From positions 112,600-163,557 of the forward strand of contig NZ_LMTS01000096.1 of NCBI RefSeq assembly GCF_001541225.1: a stretch of DNA of 50,958 nt, written 5' to 3'. This document shows, in pieces, positions 44,257 to 50,958 of the stretch. The stretch comes from Variovorax sp. WDL1 (lineage in GTDB: Bacteria; Pseudomonadota; Gammaproteobacteria; Burkholderiales; Burkholderiaceae_C). The notes below the pieces were generated by a model. It ran no database searches. It worked only from the letters and a program-made list of their open reading frames with translations, and was not told the origin of the DNA. Numbering within the stretch: position 1 is the stretch's first letter; each line of letters starts with the position of its first letter. The position numbers were made by a program, and so were the translations under genes.

Positions 44257-46278
44257 ATGCAGTTCGCAAGCATTTTGTCACCTGCGCGCAGTCGTCTTCG
44301 CGCTCCCATCCCCACCCTCCTTCTTTCGCTCGCAATCGCCACCACGGCATGGCTGCAGCCGGCGCGCGCGCAGAACGGAAGCGACGACGTGATCGTGCAG
44401 ATGAAGCAGGCCGCCCAGCGCGGCGACAAGGCGCGCCTGTCTGCCCTGTTGCCGCAAGCCCGCGGCCACGTGCTCGAGCCCTGGGCGGCCTACTGGGAGC
44501 TCAAGGCACGCCTCGGGGAAGCCAGCGCCTCGGAGGTGCAGGATTTCCTCTCGCGCTACGCCGGCACCTATCAGGAGGACCGCCTGCGCAACGACTGGCT
44601 CATCCTGCTCGGCCAGCGCCGCGACTGGGACGCCTTCGCCGCGCTGCACCCCGCCTTTCGCATGAACGACGATCCGCAGGTGCGCTGCTACGCCGTGCTC
44701 GTCGAGGCGCTGCGCTCGGGCAGCCCCACCGCTGCCCAGGCCGCGGAGGTGCGCCGCAACTGGCTGGGTCAGCGCGAGCTCGACGATGGCTGCCTGACCG
44801 CGGCCGACCGCATGATCTCGTCGCGCATGATGTCGCCCAACGACGCCTGGAAGAAGGCGCGGCTCGCGATCGAGGCGAACCGCCCGCAGGCCGCGCGCGC
44901 CGCGGTGCTGCTGGCTGCGCCCGATGCCGTCCCGCATTTCGACGAGCTCAACGCCAGCATGGCGAAGTTCCTGGCCGGCCGCGGGGTGGCCCCGGGCAAG
45001 GCGCGGCGCGAGCTGGTGACGCTGGCACTGATCAAGATGACCATTGCCGACCCTGACATGGCGGCCTCCCAGCTCGACGGCAAGTGGAGCGTGATGCTTT
45101 CCCCCGAGGAGCGCAACTGGGTGTGGGGCGCGATCGGCCGCCAGTACGCGGTCAAGCTCTCGCCGGCCGCCACCGGTGCCTTCGCCAACGTCACGAAGAA
45201 CGCCGACCTGTCCGACGACATGCTGGCCTGGAAGGCCCGCGCGGCCCTGCGCAGCGGCAACTGGAAGGAAGTGCGGGCCGCCATCACCGCCATGAGCGAC
45301 TCGACCCAGGAAGACCCGACCTGGATCTACTGGAAGGCGCGCGCCCTCCACGCGCAGGGCGGCGACGATCGCCGGGCCGAGGCGCGCGCGCTGTACGAGG
45401 GCATTGCCGGCACTCGCGGCTTCTACGAGCTGCTGGCCCTGGAGGAGCTGGGCCAGCGCGCCAGCGTGCCGACCCGCCCGGCGCCGCTCACGCCCGAGGA
45501 GAAGGCAGCAGCGCGCAGCAACCCGGCGCTGGCGCGCGCGCTGTACGCGATCGAGACCGGCCTTCGTCCCGAGGGCGTGCGCGAGTGGAACTACGCCACC
45601 AATCTGCACGACAAGGGCGGCATGGGGGACCGCGAACTCCTCGCCGCCGCCGACCTCGCCTGCCAGCGCGAGGTCTGGGACCGCTGCATCAACACCAGCG
45701 AGCGCACCAAGGGCATGATCGACGCCGAGCAGCGCTATCCCATGCCGTTCCGCGAGACGGTCGTCGCCAAGAGTGCGGAAATCGGCCTCGACCCCGCCTA
45801 CGTCTACGGCCTGATCCGCCAGGAGAGCCGCTTCATCATGGACGCGCGTTCCGGCGTCGGCGCCTCGGGCCTGATGCAGGTGATGCCCGCCACCGCGCGC
45901 TGGACCGCCCGAAAGATCGGGCTCTCCGGCTTCACGCCCGGCCAGATCAACGACCGCGACACCAACATCACCATCGGCACCAACTACCTCAAGCTCGCGC
46001 TCGACGACTTCGACGGCTCCATGGCGCTGGCCGCCGCCGCCTACAACGCCGGCCCGGGCCGGCCGCGCAACTGGCGCAATGGCCCGGTGGTGGAGGCCGC
46101 GATCTGGGCCGAGAACGTGCCGTTCAACGAAACCCGCGACTACGTCAAGAAGGTGCTGGCCAATGCCACCAACTACGCCGCCCTGATCACCGGCCGGCCG
46201 CAGTCGCTCAAGGAGCGCCTCGGCACCGTGGGCCCGCGCGACGCCGCCGAACCCGAGCCCAACAAGGACCTGCCTTGA
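44257..46278 (+). CDS. slt: Soluble lytic murein transglycosylase
   Basis: 673 residues. Signal peptide about residues 1-38 (ending QPARAQ). A long alpha-superhelical region (roughly 45-480) precedes the SLT domain: YGLIRQESRFIMDARS with catalytic Glu523, GASGLMQVMPATARWTARKI, and AAAYNAGPGRPRNWR. It cleaves peptidoglycan glycan strands in the periplasm with 1,6-anhydroMurNAc products. Next genes follow closely on the same strand (MgtC at 22 bp). Confidence 0.95.
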   Translation: MQFASILSPARSRLRAPIPTLLLSLAIATTAWLQPARAQNGSDDVIVQMKQAAQRGDKARLSALLPQARGHVLEPWAAYWELKARLGEASASEVQDFLSRYAGTYQEDRLRNDWLILLGQRRDWDAFAALHPAFRMNDDPQVRCYAVLVEALRSGSPTAAQAAEVRRNWLGQRELDDGCLTAADRMISSRMMSPNDAWKKARLAIEANRPQAARAAVLLAAPDAVPHFDELNASMAKFLAGRGVAPGKARRELVTLALIKMTIADPDMAASQLDGKWSVMLSPEERNWVWGAIGRQYAVKLSPAATGAFANVTKNADLSDDMLAWKARAALRSGNWKEVRAAITAMSDSTQEDPTWIYWKARALHAQGGDDRRAEARALYEGIAGTRGFYELLALEELGQRASVPTRPAPLTPEEKAAARSNPALARALYAIETGLRPEGVREWNYATNLHDKGGMGDRELLAAADLACQREVWDRCINTSERTKGMIDAEQRYPMPFRETVVAKSAEIGLDPAYVYGLIRQESRFIMDARSGVGASGLMQVMPATARWTARKIGLSGFTPGQINDRDTNITIGTNYLKLALDDFDGSMALAAAAYNAGPGRPRNWRNGPVVEAAIWAENVPFNETRDYVKKVLANATNYAALITGRPQSLKERLGTVGPRDAAEPEPNKDLP

Positions 46279-46300
46279 CGAGCCCCGGGAAGGTCGTCGA

Positions 46301-46870
46301 ATGACCTGGTGGGACGAGGTCGCAGCCACGGTCGCGGCCGAGTTCTCGGACGTGGGCGACGTCGCCCAGCTCACCCGCATCATGGTGCGCCTGGTGCTGG
46401 CCTCGGTGCTGGGCTTCGCGCTCGGCTTCGAGCGCGAGCAGCAGGGCAAGGCGGCCGGCGTGCGCACCCACATGCTGGTGGCCATCGGCTCGGCGCTTTT
46501 CGTGCTCGTCCCGCAGCAGGCTGGCATCGAGCCGGCCGACATGAGCCGCGTGATCCAGGGCCTGGTGGCGGGCGTCGGCTTCCTGTGTGCCGGCACCATC
46601 CTCAAGCAGGGCCGCGACGAGCGGCATGTGCAGGGCCTCACCACCGCGGCCGGCCTCTGGATGACGGCCGCCATCGGGATGGCCTGCGGTCTCGGCCGCG
46701 AGGTGACGGCAGTGCTCAGTGCCCTGCTGGCGCTGGCCGTGCTCTCGCTGGTGCCGCATGTCGTGAAGGCCGTCGAACGCGTCGTCGGTCCGCCGTCGGG
46801 CGACGAAGGCAAGCGCCTGATCGTCCCGCCGGGCAGCGATGACGATGGCGACGGCGCGCCCGGGCGCTGA
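46301..46870 (+). CDS. MgtC/SapB-family membrane protein
   Basis: 189 residues. LVLASVLGFALGFEREQQGK and AAGVRTHMLVAIGSALFVLV are the MgtC signature; GLVAGVGFLCAGTILKQG and GLTTAAGLWMTAAIGMACG follow, giving about five helices and a hydrophilic tail. Family members affect Mg2+ limitation responses and F-ATPase activity in some pathogens; the role here is unknown. The full ACT-like C-terminal domain of long MgtC forms is absent. Confidence 0.92.
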   Translation: MTWWDEVAATVAAEFSDVGDVAQLTRIMVRLVLASVLGFALGFEREQQGKAAGVRTHMLVAIGSALFVLVPQQAGIEPADMSRVIQGLVAGVGFLCAGTILKQGRDERHVQGLTTAAGLWMTAAIGMACGLGREVTAVLSALLALAVLSLVPHVVKAVERVVGPPSGDEGKRLIVPPGSDDDGDGAPGR

Positions 46871-46959
46871 GCATCAATCCCGCGCGCCTTCGGCATCAAT
46901 CGCACGGCGGCCGGGCGCTAGCATCGGAAGCTTTTCTTTCAAGCCCCCCGGAGATCTCG

Positions 46960-47643
46960 ATGCTCAAGCTCTATATCGCCAACAAGAACTACTCGTCCTG
47001 GTCGATGCGCCCGTGGGTGCTGATGAAGCAAGCCGGCATCGCCTTCGAGGAAGTGATGGTGCCCTTCGATACCCTCGAGGCCGGCTCGCACTTCAAGAAG
47101 ACCATCGAGGCCATCAACCCGGCCGGCCGCGTGCCGGTGCTGGTCGACGGCGAGATCGTCGTCCATGACACGCTGGCGATCTGCGAATACCTCGCCGAGA
47201 CCTGCCCTGACAAGGTTCTCTGGCCACGCGACAAGGTCCGCCGCGCGCATGCGCGCAGCATCTGCGCCGAGATGCATGCGGGCTTCGCCGCGCTGCGCAA
47301 CCACTGCGGCATGAACATCGAGGCCGACCTGCGCGTGCAGGGCAAGATCATCCTTCGCGACCAGCCGCAGGTGCGCGCAGACCTCGCGCGCATCGTGCAG
47401 ATGTGGAGCGGCTTGCTGGAGGCCCATGGCGGCCCGATGCTGTTCGGCGAGTTCGGCATCGCGGATGCGTACTTCGCACCGGTCGGGGTGCGCATCAAGA
47501 CCTTCGGCCTGCCGGTGCCCGCCGGTGTCACGGCCTACATCGAGCGCGTGCAGCAGTTGCCGGGGGTCAAGGCGTGGATCGACGAGGCGCTGGTCGAGAA
47601 GCGCTTCGTGGTCGTCGACGAGCCGTATCGCATCGAGAGCTGA
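46960..47643 (+). CDS. Glutathione S-transferase family protein
   Basis: 227 residues from ATG 46960, after CCGGAGA. The thioredoxin-like N-terminal part has LYIANKNYSSWSMRPWVLMK, with Ser residues at the usual active-site place, and NPAGRVPVLVDGE plus VHDTLAICEYLAE for glutathione binding. The helical C-terminal domain runs to about 215. Substrate unknown. Confidence 0.9.
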   Translation: MLKLYIANKNYSSWSMRPWVLMKQAGIAFEEVMVPFDTLEAGSHFKKTIEAINPAGRVPVLVDGEIVVHDTLAICEYLAETCPDKVLWPRDKVRRAHARSICAEMHAGFAALRNHCGMNIEADLRVQGKIILRDQPQVRADLARIVQMWSGLLEAHGGPMLFGEFGIADAYFAPVGVRIKTFGLPVPAGVTAYIERVQQLPGVKAWIDEALVEKRFVVVDEPYRIES

Positions 47644-47704
47644 GGGATACGGACAGTCGATCCGCTCGACAGCCCGCGCGCAACCAGCGCCTAAACTGAG
47701 GCGC

Positions 47705-48961
47705 ATGCAAACCTACCTCGTCGGCGGCGCCATCCGCGATGCCCTGCTGGGCCGGCCCGGCAGCGATCGCGACTGGGTCGTGGTCGGTGCCACGCCCGAG
47801 GAGATGGCCGCGCAGGGCTACCTGCCCGTGGGCCGCGACTTCCCCGTTTTCCTGCACCCCGAGACACGCGAGGAATACGCGCTCGCCCGCACCGAGCGCA
47901 AGAGCGCGCCCGGCTACCGCGGCTTCGTCGTCCATGCATCGCCGGAGGTCACGCTGGAGCAGGACCTCGCGCGGCGCGACCTCACGGTCAACGCCATCGC
48001 GCTGCCGTCCGCCGAGGCCGGGGCCACGCTGGACCTCGCGCACCTGGTCGATCCCTTCCACGGCCGGCGCGACCTGCAGGACAAGGTGCTGCGCCACGTG
48101 ACGGATGCCTTCCGCGAGGACCCGGTGCGCATCCTGCGCGTCGCGCGCTTCGCCGCCCGCTTCGCCGACTTCCGCGTCGCGCCCGAAACCATGGCGCTGA
48201 TGCGCGAGATGGTCGCCGCCGGCGAGGCCGACGCGCTGGTACCCGAGCGCGTCTGGCAGGAACTCGCGCGCGGCCTGATGGAAGCCCGGCCCTCGCGCAT
48301 GTTCGAGCTGCTGCGCGAATGCGGCGCGCTCGCCGTGCTGCTGCCCGAGGTGGACCGGCTCTGGGGCGTGCCCCAGCCCGAGGCCCACCATCCCGAGGTC
48401 GACACCGGCCGGCACCTGATGCTGGTGCTGGACATCGCGGCGCGCCTGGATGCGCCGCTTCCGGTGCGCTTCGCCTGCCTGGTGCACGATCTCGGCAAGG
48501 GCACCACGCCGGCAGACGCGCTGCCGCGCCACATCGGCCACGAACAGCGCAGCGTGGGCCTGTTGCGCGATGTCTGCGAGCGCTGGCGCGTGCCAGTGGA
48601 GCTGCGCGAACTTGCCGAGGTGGTGGCGCGCGAGCACGGCAACATTCACCGCAGCGGTGAGTTCGGCGCGCAGGCGCTGGTGCGGCTGCTCGAGCGCTGC
48701 GATGCCTTTCGCAAGCCGGCGCGCTTCGAGCAGGCGCTGCTGGCCTGCGAATGCGATGCGCGCGGGCGGCTGGGCATGGAAGACAGGCCGTACCCGCAGC
48801 GGGAGCGTCTGCTTGCGGCGCTGGCGGCGGCGCGGTCTGTGCAAACCGCCCCGATCGCGGCGCGGGCGCAGGCAGAGGGGGCGGCAGGAACGAAGATCGC
48901 AGAAAGCATTGCCCGCGCGCGCGTGGCTGCCGTGGCAGAGGCATTGGCGACGCACGAGTAG
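47705..48961 (+). CDS. cca: Multifunctional CCA-adding tRNA nucleotidyltransferase
   Basis: 418 residues from ATG 47705; the longer upstream frame overlaps the GST gene and is dropped. VGGAIRDALLGRPGSDRDWV is the nucleotidyltransferase motif, and DLARRDLTVNAIA, FREDPVRILRVARFAAR and VPERVWQEL are class II CCA blocks. An HD domain (FACLVHDLGKGTTP, GHEQRS) follows, as in the E. coli-type enzyme with phosphatase and phosphodiesterase activities. It adds or repairs the 3' CCA of tRNAs. Confidence 0.95.
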   Translation: MQTYLVGGAIRDALLGRPGSDRDWVVVGATPEEMAAQGYLPVGRDFPVFLHPETREEYALARTERKSAPGYRGFVVHASPEVTLEQDLARRDLTVNAIALPSAEAGATLDLAHLVDPFHGRRDLQDKVLRHVTDAFREDPVRILRVARFAARFADFRVAPETMALMREMVAAGEADALVPERVWQELARGLMEARPSRMFELLRECGALAVLLPEVDRLWGVPQPEAHHPEVDTGRHLMLVLDIAARLDAPLPVRFACLVHDLGKGTTPADALPRHIGHEQRSVGLLRDVCERWRVPVELRELAEVVAREHGNIHRSGEFGAQALVRLLERCDAFRKPARFEQALLACECDARGRLGMEDRPYPQRERLLAALAAARSVQTAPIAARAQAEGAAGTKIAESIARARVAAVAEALATHE

Positions 48962-48987
48962 AGGCGGGACACAAGTTCCGAACACGC

Positions 48988-49019
48988 GCACATCGGCACA
49001 TCGGCACATCGACGCATCG
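48988..49019. repeat. 8-bp tandem repeat in the cca-otsB gap
   Basis: Three perfect copies of GCACATCG (48988-49011) and a fourth with two changes (ACGCATCG, 49012-49019), in the 146-bp gap between cca and otsB. The palindrome TTCAATTGAA (49046-49055) lies just beyond. No function is evident. Confidence 0.6.
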
Positions 49020-49107
49020 GACGCAGCCCCGCGCGTTCGCCTTGTTTCAATTGAATTGGATTTTTGCCGACCCCCCTCGCCCGCCGAGTCTGCTATGGTT
49101 TTCCCCC

Positions 49108-49869
49108 ATGCAGACGCCCCCCCGCCTCACTCCCGACGCTGCGCTCTTCCTCGACTTCGACGGCACGCTCGTGGCGATCGCCGAGACGCCCGAGGCGATC
49201 GAGGTGCCCAGCGCATTGGTTCCGCTGCTCAGCGACCTGCACGACCTGCTCGGCGGCGCGCTCGCGGTGGTGTCCGGCCGGCAGATCGACGTGCTCGACC
49301 GCTTCCTCGCGCCGCTGCGCCTGCCGGCCGCCGGCGAGCACGGCGTGCAGCGCCGCGATGCCGAAGGGGAGATGCAGGAGCAGCGCCCGCCCGATCTGAC
49401 CGAGGTGCTGGACACGGCCAACGAGCTGGCCCGCGTCTACGAGGGCCTGCTGGTGGAGCGCAAGCACGCCGCGATCGCGCTGCACTACCGGCTCGCGCCC
49501 CAGCTCGAGGCGGTGTGCCGGGACGCGCTGCTGCGCACCATCACCGACCAGCCGCAGCTGGAACTGATGCACGGCAAGTTCGTGTTCGAGGTCAAGCCTG
49601 CCGGCACCAACAAGGGAACCGCGATCGACGCCTTCATGCGGGAGGCGCCGTTTGCCGGCCGCACGCCGGTGTTCGCCGGCGACGACACCACCGACGAAAG
49701 CGGGTTTGCCGTCGTGCAGCCGCGCGGCGGCGTGGCGATCAAGATCGGGTCGGGGCCCAGCCTGGCGCTGCACCGGCTCGATTCCCCGCTCGCCGTGTTC
49801 GAATGGCTGGTCGAGGCACGCAAACTGCTGGCCGACACGCCATCCGGCACCCAAGGAAAGCCCGCATGA
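49108..49869 (+). CDS. otsB: Trehalose-6-phosphate phosphatase
   Basis: 253 residues from ATG 49108. HAD motif I LFLDFDGTLVAIAETPE lies at about 13-29. VVSGRQIDVLDRFLAPLRL, GEHGVQRR, AIALHYRLAPQ and VFAGDDTTDESGF match OtsB. It dephosphorylates trehalose 6-phosphate. Its stop overlaps the next gene's ATG by 4 bp. Confidence 0.93.
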   Translation: MQTPPRLTPDAALFLDFDGTLVAIAETPEAIEVPSALVPLLSDLHDLLGGALAVVSGRQIDVLDRFLAPLRLPAAGEHGVQRRDAEGEMQEQRPPDLTEVLDTANELARVYEGLLVERKHAAIALHYRLAPQLEAVCRDALLRTITDQPQLELMHGKFVFEVKPAGTNKGTAIDAFMREAPFAGRTPVFAGDDTTDESGFAVVQPRGGVAIKIGSGPSLALHRLDSPLAVFEWLVEARKLLADTPSGTQGKPA

Positions 49870-50958
49870 CAAAAAACCTGCAAGAGGTCGAGACCACGGA
49901 GGAAAAGCAGCAGCAGCGAAGCCGAGCCGGCGACTCGATCGCAGGCGCCGCCAGTGCCAGCGACCAGCCCGCCGCCCACCCGGAAGCCGTGACCCGGCCC
50001 GCGGCGCGCGGCGGCTTCGGCCCGCCGGCCGATCCTTCGCTCAATGTCGGCGTGATCGGCAACTGCTCCTTCAGTGCGCTGATCGACGCGCGCGGCCGCG
50101 TGGTCTGGTGCTGCCTGCCGCGCTTCGATGGCGAGCCGGTCTTCAATGCGCTGCTGCACACGGGCGAAGACGCGAGCGCGTGGGCCATCGAGATCGAGGA
50201 CTTCGCCTCCAGCAAGCAGTGGTACGAGCCGAACACGGCTGTGCTGCGCACCCAGCTCTTCGACAGCGCCGGGCAAGGCGTCGAGATTACCGATTTCGCA
50301 CCGCGCTTCTACAGCCGTTCGCGCTATTTCCGGCCGCTCACCATCGTGCGCCGGGTCAAGCCCATCCAGGGCACGCCGCGCGTGCGCGTCTCGCTGGCGC
50401 CGCGCTTCCAGTGGGGAAGCACGCCGCCGCAGATCACGCGCGGGAGCAACCACATCCGCTACGTGGGCCCGGACTTCGCGCTGCGCCTCAACATGGACGC
50501 GCCGGTCTCGCACGTGCTTTCGAAGCAGCCCTTCGTGCTGTCGCGCGAGCACAACTTCGTGCTCGGCGCCGACGAGACGCTGATGGACGGCATCGCCGAC
50601 ACGGCGCGGCATTTCGAGCAGGAGACCATCGCCTACTGGCGCACCTGGAGCAAGCGGCTGGCGATTCCCTTCGAATGGCAGGACGCGGTGATCCGTGCCG
50701 CCATCACGCTCAAGCTGTCCCTCTACGAGGACACGGGCGCCATCGTGGCCGCCATGACCACCAGCATCCCCGAGGCGCCGGGCAGCCAGCGCAACTGGGA
50801 CTACCGCTACTGCTGGCTGCGCGATGCCTTCTTCGTGGTGCGGGCGCTCAACAGTCTGTCCGAGGTCGGCACCATGGAGGACTACCTGCGCTGGCTGGCC
50901 AACGTGGTGATCGGCTCGCACGGCGAGCACATCCAGCCGCTCTACGGCATCGGCCTGG
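49866..50958 (+). CDS. Glycoside hydrolase family 15 protein (truncated by window)
   Basis: It begins at ATG 49866 inside the ATGA that ends otsB, and is open to the end of the window; 364 residues are seen. After about 55 low-complexity residues comes SLNVGVIGNCSFSALIDARGRVVWCC, split as NVGVIGNCSFSALID and WCCLPRFDGEPVF, typical of bacterial GH15 (glucoamylase/trehalase-like) proteins. NWDYRYCWLRDAFF is the conserved catalytic-domain block; the catalytic Glu pair would lie further on. Coupling with otsB suggests trehalose metabolism; an otsA may follow. Confidence 0.88.
   Translation, partial: MTKNLQEVETTEEKQQQRSRAGDSIAGAASASDQPAAHPEAVTRPAARGGFGPPADPSLNVGVIGNCSFSALIDARGRVVWCCLPRFDGEPVFNALLHTGEDASAWAIEIEDFASSKQWYEPNTAVLRTQLFDSAGQGVEITDFAPRFYSRSRYFRPLTIVRRVKPIQGTPRVRVSLAPRFQWGSTPPQITRGSNHIRYVGPDFALRLNMDAPVSHVLSKQPFVLSREHNFVLGADETLMDGIADTARHFEQETIAYWRTWSKRLAIPFEWQDAVIRAAITLKLSLYEDTGAIVAAMTTSIPEAPGSQRNWDYRYCWLRDAFFVVRALNSLSEVGTMEDYLRWLANVVIGSHGEHIQPLYGIGL

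Noticed and set aside
44278..46905. A very long open frame (875 codons) opposite slt and mgtC
   Set aside because: It is antisense to two well-recognised genes, has no family motifs and reflects the scarcity of stop codons in GC-rich DNA.
48988..49019. CRISPR-like array
   Set aside because: The units are 8 bp, directly abutting, with no spacers; it is a simple tandem repeat.

Overview
The window is GC-rich, densely packed bacterial chromosome. Several gene families point to a betaproteobacterium of the order Burkholderiales, most likely a Comamonadaceae/Variovorax-like organism: Bug-type tripartite tricarboxylate transporter receptors, a DUF2917 gene beside a LysR gene, a red-type (form IC) RuBisCO with CbbX, a CcsB-type cytochrome biogenesis protein, and a glmS / Lrp / glmU neighbourhood. 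This placement rests on recognising families; no search was run.

Layout. 1-2.9 kb: the 3' end of a chromate transporter gene (chrA), a hairpin terminator, and a Tat-exported PhoX-family phosphatase with a candidate Pho box. 3.2-25.6 kb: a lithoautotrophy cluster. Its minus-strand left part carries a periplasmic metallo-beta-lactamase-fold protein, a secreted DsrE-like protein, and a compact Calvin-Benson operon transcribed cbbL-cbbS-cbbX-cbbF-cbbP-cbbT-cbbZ, with cbbR divergent from cbbL. Its right part is a full thiosulfate-oxidation (Sox) set: soxC-soxD-soxY-soxZ-soxA-soxX-soxB plus a coupled HbpS/GlcG-like gene, an ArsR-family regulator and a small cytochrome c. Three plus-strand accessory genes follow: a YeeE/YedE (TsuA-like) transporter, ccsB, and a TlpA-like thioredoxin. 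Thiosulfate oxidation by SoxAX, SoxYZ, SoxB and SoxCD would send electrons to the cytochromes and on to respiration, which would power CO2 fixation by RuBisCO.

25.9-33.6 kb: an IclR-regulated catabolic-looking operon with an NDP-forming acyl-CoA synthetase, two Bug solute-binding proteins and two translationally coupled DUF1254/DUF1214 proteins. Its substrate is unknown. It ends in a perfect 11-bp hairpin. 33.6-51 kb: mostly core or housekeeping genes. These are glmS, an Lrp-type regulator, glmU, a lipoprotein, a glycosyltransferase-like protein, a flippase, a Crp/Fnr regulator facing a BLUF photoreceptor-like gene, DUF2917/LysR, 5-formyl-THF cyclo-ligase, a lytic transglycosylase, MgtC, a GST, CCA-adding enzyme, otsB and the start of a GH15 gene.

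The main non-gene signals are: an imperfect direct repeat of about 50 bp at both borders of the lithoautotrophy cluster; related AT-rich dyads upstream of several sox transcription units; a Pho-box-like repeat upstream of phoX; and a BLUF domain in which the photocycle glutamine is replaced by histidine. No rRNA, tRNA, CRISPR array, transposase or integrase was recognised.
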